From Megalonaias nervosa (taxonomy: Eukaryota; Mollusca; Bivalvia; Unionida; Unionidae): DNA of 64,000 nucleotides. A program made the translations under genes and the position numbers. The notes under the pieces were generated by a model. It saw only the letters and a list, made by a program, of their open reading frames with translations. It was not told the origin of the DNA and ran no database searches. Below, piece by piece: positions 1-13,000 of the stretch (position 1 is its first letter; every line of letters starts with the position of its first letter). Location: NCBI GenBank assembly GCA_016617855.1, contig JAECUM010092838.1, positions 1 through 64,000 on the forward strand, read 5' to 3'.

Positions 1-62
1 TTTATAGTGATGTCTAGCACTGGGGCATCATGCCACAGACATGTAGCATGATGTCCCACCCA
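1..62 (-). mobile_element. SINE-A 3' fragment
   Basis: The first 60 bases match, on the same strand, the tail half of the SINE at 55.27-55.61 kb (shared 'ggggcatcatgcc' and 'cagacatgtagcat'), and inversely the copy at 14.26-14.54 kb. It is cut by the window edge. Confidence 0.75.
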
Positions 63-65
63 TAA

Positions 66-165
66 GAAGCCTTTTAGCAATAACAAGATTTTCAAGATGG
101 GCACCATATTAGACAAAATGGAAGGCAGATTGGCACCATTTTCATGTAGGCCCAACTAAACCTAG
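66..165. repeat. Copy of the 'aagattttcaagatgg' dispersed repeat
   Basis: Shares 'caataacaagattttcaaga' and 'ggcaccattttcat' with the array at 53.03-53.83 kb and the copy at 12.65-12.88 kb. It directly abuts the SINE-A fragment. Confidence 0.6.
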
Positions 166-498
166 ATAGGACATTTGGCATGCAATAACCCTAACAGTAG
201 TCTTCAAGCAAAGGAACAAAATTAACCTAAGTCTAGTACAATGCAAACTGCAGGTCACAGTGTCCTTATTTTGTTTTAAGGGTGTGGTAATAATAAAGAT
301 GCATGCAATCAAGTTTGATGATTCTGGCATGAATTGAGCATGTGAAAGTCTTGCCTGCAACCTGGTTTTATCCACCATAGAATATGGCTCATGGGTGCAT
401 TTATAAAATGCTGTCTGGAACCCACCCTATAGGAAGCTGTACATGCTTACTGTAAACTGAGGTATGCTGTGTCATACCAATTTTCCCTGTTCATGCTG

Positions 499-762
499 GC
501 AAGACAGCACACTGACATTCGGCCAGAAAGACAGGACACTGATATTCAGCCAGAAAGACAGCATACTGACATTCGGCCAGAAAGACAGCCCACTGACATT
601 CAGCCAGTAAGACAGCCCACCGACATTGAACCAGTAAGACAGCCCAGGCATTCAGCCAGTAAGACAGCACACTGACATTCACCCAACAAGACAGCACATC
701 GACATTCAGCCAGTAAGACAGCATACTGACATTCAGCCCAGTGAGACAGTACATTTACATTC
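499..762. repeat. 27-bp minisatellite, about 10 units
   Basis: The unit resembles cagcacactgacattcagc followed by cagtaaga, with point differences between copies. Because 27 is a multiple of three, the array stays open in frames on both strands; these repeated peptides are not genes. Confidence 0.9.
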
Positions 763-945
763 AAAAGTGTGGTAGAATTATTGTTTAGCTTTGATGAGTG
801 ACCATTTGTCCTTAACCCATTGTGATATAATGACATTGTCATGTAGTTTACATATCAGTTTAAAAATTGGCCATCAAAGGTTTTTTTTTTCTGGTATGCA
901 ACAAAAACTAGGACAATGATGTCTCCATTGTATGTTGGTCCTCAC

Positions 946-1064
946 CTTATCTCTGACTCTGAAGTAAAGCTTCTGCAGGACATCATCCTTCAGGATCTCT
1001 ATGGACAGAGTGTTCTCTTCAAAGAAGTCCCATACCACTCTGTCTTCATCCTTCTTTATTATTG
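946..1064 (-). CDS. itpr-like: IP3R-like exon 12 (last in window, just before the channel domain)
   Basis: Two bases complete an Ala codon, then 39 codons follow. The exon begins [39 protein letters not shown] aligns with ITPR1's 'IEIVRLDRTMEQIVFPVP', the strand-rich linker that leads into the first transmembrane helix. The acceptor is CTTGTAATTCAG and the donor AAG|GTGAGG, exit phase 0. The channel exons should begin left of the window. Confidence 0.87.
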
Positions 1065-4000
1065 CTGAATTACAAGAAAAAAAAAAAATCAAAAATATGA
1101 CCTAAAACCAAGAAATGTTTGCAGATCTATAACAACAGTCAACACCCATCTGCTCATAACTCTATTCACTATACCACCACCTCACTTTCTGTCAACAAAT
1201 GTTATTTATAACAGGTTTCCAGACCCTATAATTTCCACAACATACTGTCAACCACATTCTGCCAACATGGACAGCAATGCCATTTCTACAGTAATTGCCT
1301 TTTTATTATCTCAATGTTTACCATCAGTCTTGCAAGAATATCTCTGCAAAAGACTATCATAAATATTGATTCATTTCAATACTGAATATTTTGTTTACTT
1401 ACTATCAGACTGGGTCATGATATTTTAACTTCTTTATTTACAATCAGACTGGGTCATGATATTTTAACTTCTTTATTTACAATCAGACTGGATCATGGTA
1501 TTTAACTTGCTTTACCAAACACAAATTTTTTTTTAAAGAATGTTATTAACAATTTAGTTTTGTAATAGAACACCAACATGTAAATTACAATCTGAGGTAC
1601 AATGCTTTTTTCTGACATTAATAGACTCTGGTTTTGATAAAACAGTCCTTGAATTTAAGTGTTATAATTTTGAAATTATCATAAATCAAATGAAATTTGA
1701 TTTTATTTTACCACACAACTTTGATTATACATTTCCCATTCATTACATTTACGATCTAATTTATCTATCTATGTATCTATCAAACTACCTACCTATCTAT
1801 CCTTGCTCTTAATTATCAGCAAGTTAAGAATTCCATGCAGTGCCAACCTTGTTGTAATGCCAATTTTATCTGCCTTGGCATTGTAATGAGTGCAAATGTA
1901 TTTCTCTCTTTCAGTTCTAAATAATAAACTCGTATGTAGCTTACAGCTTGATTCAAATATTTTCAGCCATTAACAAAATAAAACTCTTTGGCAGCAATTT
2001 ACATATGCAATATGCCACATATCATATATAGGTCAATTACATATGCAATACTGGTCAATTATATATGTACTATGCCACATGATCATGATCATAAACAGGT
2101 GAATTACACATGCAATATGCCATATACCAATGTACAGGTGAATCATATATGCAATATGCCATATATCATGTACAGGTCAACTACATATGCAATACTGGTC
2201 AATTACATATGCAATATGCCACATATCATGTACAGGTCAATTACATCTTGGTTTGTCATCTCTATTTGTAATAATCATTAAAGTCACCCTCATTATCAAA
2301 ACTCTGTAGCATTTAATGTGTCTTTGAAATGACTCCAACATTTCAGATTCATAAAATGGTTTAAATACAATTTGTTCTTGCAACAAATAGAAGCTGTCTT
2401 ATATAAATGTCTCAAGTGCTTATGATAATATATGGATCTCTGGGTTTCTTTTTTTTAAAAATGTGTTCGGTAAATTATTAAAAGTGGGTCTTGGAATACG
2501 TAAAGCTACATAACAAGTTTCATCAAGATCTGTGCCCACACAGTCAGCCCATCAGAGTCCAGACTGCCTCATTAATAAGTATGGATTATGGAGGTTATCA
2601 AATTCATCTGAGATATCATTATATAAAGCTAAAGAACCAATTTCATCAAAATTTTTTTAACTGATATGTGCAGATATTTCTTGTTATGAAACTCACCAGA
2701 GATCTTGTGAATATGTGGCTACATTGTTAAGTTTCATACAATATATTCATATCATAACTAAAATCTAAAGAATATCCACAGCAGGGCTTTACAAATTCAC
2801 TTGCTCAATGCCTGGGACAAACTCAAATTTGGTTCAGGTAAGAACAAGCTAGCAAAGTACTTGCCTGTAGGAAAGTTAAAAAAAAAAAAAGTTGAGAGAG
2901 AGATAGAGATAGAGATAAAGAGAGGGGTCGTGTTCAGTTTATAAAGCTTTTAGTTCCATAATCTTAATACTCAGTGGTCTCACCAAAGTAAATATATAGG
3001 CATCTTTATGTTGTATTTATATGTGCTGCATTTTTTATTACATAATTGACCACAGTTCTTTCATCTATGAATCCTTTATTTCAAATGATATACTGTCAAT
3101 GCCAGTCATTTCCTTCTTATAGTCAATGTCGAAGTCAGAATTATACATTCTTGTGCATACATATACTGTGAAAATGCACTATTTAAAGCAAGTTTTGACA
3201 AACAGAAAATATTTATATTTTATCTTAAAAATACAACTCATGAGATTTCTTTGACAGGTATATTTGGAATAAAAGGCACTCCTTTCTACTGATCAGACAC
3301 CTGGTAAACATTAAAAACATGATCAATGTACCAAAATTTTATATTAGCACCCACAAGCAATGTTCTCATCTACTGAATAAGTACTAATTACTGGCTATGG
3401 TTACATGATGTTACATATATTTAATTTGTATTATTTGTTGGCTTTTCTTAATGATTGTATGTTATGTAATTCTGTATTTTGTTAATAGTGCACCTGACCA
3501 GTGACATTTATTTTGCAAACAACAGAATATACACCTAAAATTTTCTCTATGATTGTGAATTAAATATTCAGATCATCATTAATAGTAAACATGGTTATAG
3601 TCTTAATTCTGGTCTTATAAACTTCTATAATGGAAAATTCCTTTAAATGACAGAGTATTTTCAGAAAATGGTAATTGTGACCTAAGTCAAGTAGAGGGGT
3701 ATATAATCTTGTTTACCTAAGAATTACTCATTCTTGCCTTAACATCTGAAGCAGAATCATTCTAATTGTTGTGTTCAGTATTTTATTTGGGTTGATTAAT
3801 TTATTCAGCTTATTAATCACTGGAATTACAAAGTGATCAATAACATTCTTGGACAGAAACATTCCTTTGGAATTAGAGTGAATTCAGACAAGGACATTAT
3901 GGATTACATTATTGTGATACATCAAAAGACTGCTAGCACATCATCACAATCCAGGCCACTGGCATATTACTGTTCCATATTTGAGACTACAAGCACACCA

Positions 4001-7000
4001 ACACATTCAATATCAAACTTATTTGGAATACCACTGGAATTCAGTTGGAACTTCATACATTTGGAATTGTGACAGAACTACTAGGACTATTTGGGATTTA
4101 ATTTGCAATAATGTAAGTTCTTTTTAAATTATCACTTTGTATTCTAGGGAAATAAATTGTTTGTTGAATTTTACAAAACTGATTGGTTTTCACTCCTTTC
4201 TGTTACTTTGTTCAAGACCATGGAGTCATAACAATACATACTGTTTGGCAAATAATTAAATGGATCAATATAAGTGTCCCAAAATCATTACACTGAGCAT
4301 AAATAAATCCTTTACAAAAAGTCTTGCTTTCTTTATTGTTGATTAGCTCAGTCTGCCATTATATCTAAGCACAGAAAAGGGGAACTTGAAGTTCCACAAA
4401 CAAACCTACTAAACCAGTTTCAAAGAAAATAGAGTGTTGCACTTTGAGCGAGTACAGGGGACATTCTCCCAGCCCAAACTGCCAGTGTTCCCCTAAAGTT
4501 ATAAAATCTCATAATCTTTATCATTATAAGGAGACAGAGGTACATAAAATGTCCTTTTGACAACTCAATCAAGATGCCACATTGTAGCTAAAATGATGCA
4601 ACAAAACATGTAAGAAAGTTCCAGTCCTCATGGATTAATGAGTATCCCTAGCTAGAGTATGACTCAAAATGATATAATGTTCTGCAGACACTCAGTTGTT
4701 TAATTTTTCAGTTCAAGGTCTTGTACCTAAACAGGTCCACTCTATAACTTACAAATCTAACTATTTCCAAAACCCTCATCTACCTATCCATTTACCTACC
4801 TATATATATGTATATGTCTTTGCTCTTCTAAGTCTACATTCAAATCCTTACTTTTTTATCATCTACATATCTGTCAACACATACTATTTACATATATTTT
4901 TTGATAACTTTAACAAATGAACATGGTTATAATGTGCAATCAAAGATAAAAGGAACATATATGTCCTTATTTGTAAATTCAATATAAAATTATTTCCTTA
5001 AAACATTTCAAATTTATTTCACGTTATTTTTTTCATTTTAGCAAGCTGGCTTATAAAATGTGTAAAGCCCTGCACAAGCAATTAATGCAGGACACACAAC
5101 AGATACCACATGAGCTATTAACTAAGAATTTCTATGGAAAATCGGAATGAAGAAAGGGCCTTGGCAGATATACAACCTCATTATAATTAGGACATACATT
5201 AATGTAATTGCCCACAAGCCTGCAAGGGCAAAACTATATTTATGTGCAAAGAAACTATCTGCAGAGTTCTAAGCTTTATAAACATCACATGATAAATAAT
5301 GTTAATTGAAATCTCTTTTTACCTTGGAAAAGAAAATTGGTTCAGAAAAGGAAATATTTTAGTAAATTAAATTTCTGCTAGAATACTTACCCAATCACAT
5401 TAATGTTAGTATATAAACCTTACTACCTCCTTAATCCAGCCCTCTCAAAGTCAAAAATTCAACTTTCTGTCTATAATATATAGGCAAAGGGCAATAACTT
5501 TTGCCCATTATCTCCCCTTGCCACTTACAGGTACTGCCAGTTTATAGTTGAGTTATAATGGGATATTGTCATTGTGGGAAGGATGAGAGAGGGTATTCAA
5601 TTAATGTAATCAGGTAAGTATTCTAGGAGAAACATAATTTACTAAAATATTTGCTTTCTCCTTCGAATACATTCCCCGATCACTTTAACATTAGGAGAAT
5701 GGATAACTGGCAGAGGGAATGTTGAGCATTCAACCCTACACCCCAGGTAAACTCTGAATGGATAATATTAGATTCCCCATATGGAGGTTAATCTACTCTC
5801 CTAATTCTGAGCAGCACAACCAGAGGCGATGTGGATTACGTCTGAAAAGAAGAAATAATGAGATCGTCTTACCACATACAATTTTCAGACAAATCCATTG
5901 AAAGCTGCTCAGGGTGTTCATACGGAGGTTGTGCTGGTGTCAAGTGGATCTGGTAGTTGACTGTGTGACTGAGAATGGGCCTACCAGAGCCAGAGTGTGT
6001 CATTGTGGAGCCAAATCGCAAACAGAAAACATGAGAAGGTTGACATCGCAAAGAGAAAACATGAGAAGGTTGACTGTACATGCCAACCAACTGCCGAAAA
6101 ATATTTGACAGAAACATGATGGCTAAAGGAAAGGCTTACAGGAATTGTTCTTATTTAGTAAGTAGAGATCTTCAACAGGTGATTCTGTTCTGAAGACAAG
6201 TTAGAGTACGCTGTACATATTACCCACCTCAACCATGATGAGAGGAATTGAGGTGTTATGTTCCCCTTCTGAGGTTTAACAGGAGAAAGAGGCATCTTCA
6301 AGCCCCACAAATTGTCTCAGTTCAATACAGATAAAGTCTGAGTGCGTGTACCAAGTCCTGTCTGAAAGCCTCTAGGGATATGTCAATACAGGTGAAAGGA
6401 CATATGGTGAATTGTTTATTACCACCGACGGCAACCTGTTCTTGGTGACAAAACCAGGTTGCATCATAAGGACCACCAAGCTATCTGACTGAAACTGAAG
6501 AAAGGTGGGGTCAACTGAGAGGATATCAAATTCTCTGACTCTGCATGCCAGAGCTAATGCTGTCAGGAAACAGGTTTTAGGGAGCTTCAACAAGGTCCTG
6601 GCTAAAGGCTTGTACTTGTTTGAATTCAGCCAAGTCAAAACCCAGTAAAGATTCCACTTAGGAAACAAAATGAGTGATTTAGGTCTATGTAAGTCAAAGT
6701 TGGACAACAAATCAGAAAGATCTTTATTATGGTCAAGATCCTCCCTGCCATGATGATGGAATGTGTTTGATATCAAGAATGGTAGCCCTGAATAGTAACT
6801 AAATTCAACTTTTTCTCCTCAAACAGCCAAAGAAAAAAGTCAGCTACTTGTGGGACCAAGGCACTCAAAGGGACAATATTGTTCATTTTGCACTAGTCCC
6901 TGAAAATGTGCCATTTTCCTTCATAGGCCTTTAAAGTGGTGGGCCTTCTAGTTCTTGTAATTCTTTCCATGACCTCATGGTAGAATTGTTTTTGCTACAG

Positions 7001-10000
7001 AGCTGTCATGACAAGAGCCAAGTGTGAAAGAGAGGGTATTCTAGGAACGCAGGGGTCTGTCGCTGTTTGATAAGATTCTGCTTGGCTGGGATCTTCCTGG
7101 CTATATAAATCACCCAACACAATATGAACATCCAGATCAGACACATTCCTGGCAGACTCAGTCAGTCTGGGCCAATTCTCTGTCAAGGAGAGCACGGATT
7201 ATTTATGCAGAAGAATCCCTCCATCTGTCAGTCTTTCATCAGATTTGCCAGTTATGGGAACATTTGATGACAGATCATTTTGCAACCAGATGGAATCACA
7301 AACTGCCCACCTTCGTTTCCCCAGTACCAGATCTTGAGGCTTGATCCATCAATGCTCTTTCTCTCAGTGGGGATTGTCTGTGGGCCTTTGCCTACCCCCA
7401 ATAATCTTAGTTCCACAAATTATGCAGAAATTGAGGGGTCAGAAGTGGAATGACTTTTGCCCCTCTCTGCTGGGACAAATCCTGAATAAGTAATCTTCTT
7501 GATCTATTGATCTGTATACCCAGGCAGAATCTTATCAACAGCTTCAGACCCCTGTGTCTTTTTCTTAGTACTATAACCATGTGTTGTATGTGCTGCAAGT
7601 ATCTGATAATGTGCACTTGGTACAGGCGATGCATGGATCATGTGAGTTCATGCTGGCCTTCAATTCCTTGTACTTCATACACTTTGTTATCATTCTTATG
7701 TTCTGAAACGACTAAGGAACAAAGAAAAAAAAAATTATACTAATGGTTAACAACGTCAACCATGTCAGAGATACCCACCATGTTTTACAATGTAGCCATG
7801 AGAACTGTGTGGTCAGAGAACTCAGAGAATAAGTCTACATAGGTGAAGAAAATTTACACAAATATGGTTGAAATTAAGAAAATAAAGTATAATATACCAC
7901 CTCTAAAATAAGATGTAACAAGTCTGAAAATAATGTAATCCTCAATGGAAGGATGATTATAACACAAAATCCAACTAAGTCGGTCCAGTTCACAGCAAAA
8001 GCTTTAAGCTGGTACCACCTGTAGGATGCAAGGGGAGGTAATAGGCAAAAGTTATTGCCCTTAATGCATTTTCGTCTTTGAGGGGGCTGGACCTGGAAGG
8101 CAGAAGGGCTCATATCCTAACATTAATGTGATCTGGGAGTGTTATTTGAAAGAGGAACTTTGTGGTGTTTACACAATCCTGTTTTATGTTGAACTAATCC
8201 TGTCTTAAGATTTTGTCTTACAAAAGACAGGTATAGCAGAAGTTTATTAAATATTTCTTTGGTGACCAAAATGTTGATGTTTGTTATATGTGCTGTTGCA
8301 AATATAACTTATTTCAGCCATTTTATATCTAATGTGATGAGCTATATCTGTATTTTCTGTCAATGTGATACTTCTGTATTTTCTGTCAATGTGATACTTC
8401 TTTATTATCTGTCAATGTGATACTGCTGTATTTTCTGTCAATGTGACACTGCTGTATTGTCTGTCAATGTAACACTTCTTTATTTTCTGTCAATGTGATA
8501 CTTCTGTATTTTCTGTCAATGTGATAATGATTTATTTTCTGTCAATTTGATACTAATGTATTTTCTGTCAATGTGATATTGGTGTATTTTCTGTCAATGT
8601 GATACTTCTGTATTTTCTGTCAATGTGATACTGCTGTATTTTCTATCAGTGTGATACTTCTGTATTTTCTGTCAATGTGATATTTCTGTATTTTCTGACA
8701 GTGTGAATCTGGTTCTGATTAATTTACTATCAGTTTTAAATGATTAAGTACTTGCAGTACAGCCATACAAAAAGATTAGAACTGCACTAGCTGTTTGAGT
8801 ACAGGCTTTTGAAGTTTATTCAGGTACATGGTATACTAAATTAAGTACTAAATACAGGAGTATCTGGTTGAGCTGAACCCAGTTTGCTTGAACAACACAG
8901 ATTGTTCAAAATGCTTTCTAAAACACAACCGAAAGTTCCATGACTACAGATTTCTTAATTTCTTGAACTGATTTGATAAGACAATGGTCAGGATTTGTTT
9001 ACTGGCAATGCACATTTTTATGACTAGATTGATATTAGAATATAGGTGAAATTTTCATAAAGTTTATCATCCTGCTGGTAGCAAAGTATGTGAAAATATG
9101 ATGCACATGCAAACTGTGTATTTGACAGTATTACCCTCAAGTGTGAGGTCTTTTTTAAGGTCCATCTTTCGCTTAATAATGTGGAAATACAAGAAACCCA
9201 CTTCCGACATCAGGTTATGGTTCTCCTCAAAGTCCTTCCCCTTGCCCTGCCAAAAAAATGTGGGATTTATCAATTTAGCATTTATTTTGGATGTTGCATC
9301 TGAAATATCAATATGTATTAAGGCTGTTAAACCTTAGTAAACATTTCAAAAGCTGAATGAATTTACTTATTCACAATCTAAAGTGATATCTGCAACATAA
9401 CTATCCTCACATCCTACAGCTGAATAAAGCAAGAGAATAATCCTCACATCCTACAGCTGAATAAAGCAAGAGAATAATCCTCACATCCTACAGCTGAATA
9501 AAGCAAGAGAATAATCCTCACATCCTACAGTAGAATAAAGCATTAGAGAACTATTTTCACATCCCACAGCAGATGAAAGTATGAAAACTATTTTCACAGT
9601 CCATAAAGGCTCTGCATGAGAACTAATTTCACATTTCATAATGGCTATGCATGAGAACTATTTTCACATTCCATAAAGGCTATGCATGAGAACTATTTTC
9701 GCATTCCATAAACCTGGCTACGCATGAGAACTTTTTTCACATTCCATAAAGGCTCTGCATGAGAACTTTTTTCACATTCCATAAAGGCTCTGCATGAGAA
9801 CTTTTTTCACATTCCATAAAGGCTCTGCATGAGACCTATTTTCACATTCCACAAAGGCTCTGCATGAGAACTATTTTCACATTCCATAAAGGCTCTGCAT
9901 GAGAACTATTTTCACATTCCATAAAGGCTATGCATGAGAACTATTTTCACATTCCATAAAGGCTATGCATGAGAACTTTTTTTCACATTCCATAAAGGCT

Positions 10001-13000
10001 ATGCATGAGAACTATTTTTGCATTCTATAAAGGATCTGCATGAGAACTTTTTTCACATTCCATAAAGGCTCTGCATGAGAACTATTTTCGCATTCCATAA
10101 ACCTGGCTATGCATGAGAACTATTTTCACATTCCATAAAGGCTCTGCATGAGAACTATTTTCAGCTCATAAAGGCTCTGCATGAGAACTTTTTTCACATT
10201 CCATAAAGGCTCTGCATGAGAACTATTTTCGCATTCCGTAAACCTGGCTAAGCTTGAAAACTATTTTTACATTCCATAAAGGCTATGCATGAGAACTATT
10301 TTCACATTCCATAAAGGCTATGCATGAGAACTATTTTCACATTCCATAAACCTGGCTATGCATGAGAACTATTTTCACATTCCATAAAGGCTCTGCATGA
10401 GAACTTTTTTCACATTCCATAAAGGCTATGCATGAGAACTATTTTCACATTCCATAAAGGCTCTGCATGAGAATTATTTTTGCATTCCATAGGCCTGGCT
10501 ATGCATGAGAACTATTTTCACATTCCATAAAGGCTATGCATGAGAACTCGTTTCACAGTCCATAAAGGCTATGCATGAGAACTATTTTCACATTCCATAA
10601 AGCTCTGCATGAGAACTATTTTCACATTCCATAAAGGCTCTGCATGAGAACTTTTTTCACATTCTATAAAGGCTATGCATGAGAACTATTTTCACATTCC
10701 ATAAAGGCTATGCATGAGAACTATTTTCACAGTCCATAAAGGCTCTGCATGAGAACTATTTTCACAGTCCATAAAGGCTCTGCATGAGAACTATTTTCAC
10801 ATTCCATAAACCTGGCTATGCATGAGAACTATTTTCACACTCCAAAAAGTTATATGCTGCATATACAATAAAGAGTTCCTAAGTACTCTGATATATGGAT
10901 CCTTAAAATTCTATAAATGGGAAAAACAAGCAAAGCATAAAATATATGGGGGATGATGACCTATTTATGGATGATATTTAGTTATTTTATTCTAACACAA
11001 GCACCTGACATATGAAAATAAGTTAGGGGGATTCATCTATTTGACACCTGAACAGTGAATTAAAGCATCTTGATGGCTATAAGTGAACTATAATGCACTT
11101 TACAGCCCTCCACTGTCGACGTGTCCTACTAAAAAAACAGCCCAAATGAATATCACACTGTTGATGTGTCCTACTAAAAAAACCCAGGCCAAATGAATAT
11201 CACACTGTTGATGTGTCCTACTAAAAAAAACAGCTCAAATGAATATCGCACTGTTGATGTGGTCTACTAAGAAATAAGCCCAAATGAAATATCACACTAT
11301 TAATGTGGTCCACTAAAAAAAGCCCAATGAAATATCACACTGTTGATGTGTCCTACTAAAAAAATACACCCCAAATGAATATCACACTGTTGATGTGTCC
11401 TACTAAAAAAACAGCCCAAATGAATATCATACTGTCGATGTGTCCTACTAAAAAAAATAGCCCAAAAGAATATCACACTATCGATGTGTCCTATTAAAAA
11501 AACAGCCCAAATGAATATCACACTGTTCATGTGTCCTACTCAAAAAACAGCCCAAATGAAGATCACACTGTTGATGTGGTCCACTAACAAAAGCCCAATG
11601 AAATATCACATTGTTGATGTCATCCACTAACAAAATCCCAATGAAATATCACACTGTTGATGTGTTCCACTAACAAAAGCCCAATGAAAGATCACATTGT
11701 TGATGTGGTCCACTAACAAAAGCCCAATGAAATATCACATTGTTGATGTGGTCCACTCAAAAACAGCCCACATAAAATATCATGTTGTAACCTATATAGC
11801 TCATAATTTTAGTCATTTACACTGTCTTAAACAGTTCATTATTTTTATAAAAGGGAAAATACTCTTACAACCTAAAATATTGACCTGTAATATAAAGATA
11901 AAACACCCAATATGGAATGTGACCAGTAACGTAAAAATAAAACTCCCAATATGGAATGTGACCTGTAATGTAAAAATAAAACTCCCAATATGGAATGTGA
12001 CCTGTAATGTAAAGATAAGACTCCTAATATGGAATGTGACCCGTAATGTAAAGATAAAACTACCAATATGGAATGTGACCTGTAAAGATAACAATCCCAA
12101 TATGGAACATGACCTGTAATATAAAGACAAAACTCCCAATATGGAATGTGACCTGTAATGTAAAGATAACACTCCCAATATGAAATGTGACCTTTAATGT
12201 AAAGATAAAACTCCCAATATGGAAAGTGTCACATCTGCCATTAACAATATACAATCAAGTATACAAAGTTTTAATCTTAATCTCCTACAACTCTTAAATG
12301 GAACAAAAATGTGATAGAAAACTAAATATTTACACGTGACCTTGACCTTCAAGATAATTAATGAATTTTATCCCCATCTAACATGGTACTGTCATAAAAG
12401 TTCACAATAATGAATTCTATTACCTTTAATATACAACTGTCAAATTACTGGGCAGACAAGGAAAGTAACAAAGTTTCATTGCTGTATCTTAAAAAGAATT
12501 TGAGGAAAAGTAAAGAAAAGCAGTAAAACAAAAGCCCTCAAAGGGACTGACACTCTACAAGGCAAAATGAATTTCCCTGAGTTCAAGAAAAGACCATTTA
12601 TACCTTTAAACTATCAAGCAATGAAACCATCTCCTACTCTTATGTATGAATATTTTAAAACTGGCTGCTGTGGTGCACATTCTGGACATCAGTCTGGCAC
12701 CATATTCATTTAGGACAAAGTAGACATCATTTGAAGTCTTTTGGTGAAACCCCATCTCATGATGATAATCCAGTCAGGCAGTAGTGATAACAAAATTTTT
12801 AAGACAGGCATCAAGCAGCCATATTGAATATCTGACTGACACCATTTTCAATTAGGTCTTATTAAAAAAAAAAACCATGATAGCTGGCATTATAGCCTAC
12901 ATGGATAATGATGCTGGAACAAAACTATTTCAGATGTATGGGTATAAAATTATTGCAAATGAGTAAGCATTGTGATTTGCTGATGGCCAGCATTCAGATT

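Larger units (their letters stand above)
5345..8140 (-). mobile_element. Deleted DIRS-like tyrosine-recombinase retrotransposon (copy 1)
   Basis: Flanked by inverted repeats (about 5391-5560 and 7985-8140, sharing 'atcacattaatgttag' and 'gggcaataacttttgcc'). A second inverted segment near 5585-5720 is complementary to 5345-5410, matching the internal complementary region of DIRS elements. Inside, minus-strand reading gives the region after RNase H and then a tyrosine recombinase, with frame breaks. Reverse transcriptase is absent, so the copy has an internal deletion. Confidence 0.8.
1065..9134 (-). other. Intron between exons 11 and 12 (8.1 kb)
   Basis: Contains a 41-bp direct duplication (about 1395-1500), a short array at 1.99-2.25 kb, a deleted DIRS-like element (5.35-8.14 kb) and a 26-bp minisatellite (8.33-8.70 kb). 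Between 2.3 and 5.3 kb the sequence is AT-rich and unassigned. Confidence 0.7.

Noticed and set aside
469..842. Repetitive-peptide ORFs on both strands
   Set aside because: They arise from a 27-bp tandem repeat; both strands are equally open.
3833..4072. Plus-strand 79-codon ORF
   Set aside because: Isolated in AT-rich intron sequence with no motif or splice context.
9555..10850. CRISPR-like array
   Set aside because: Contiguous 35-bp units without distinct spacers, in a eukaryotic intron.
11300..12254. Five overlapping ORFs of 64-140 codons
   Set aside because: Products of the 45-bp and 39-bp arrays, with the same peptide in several frames.
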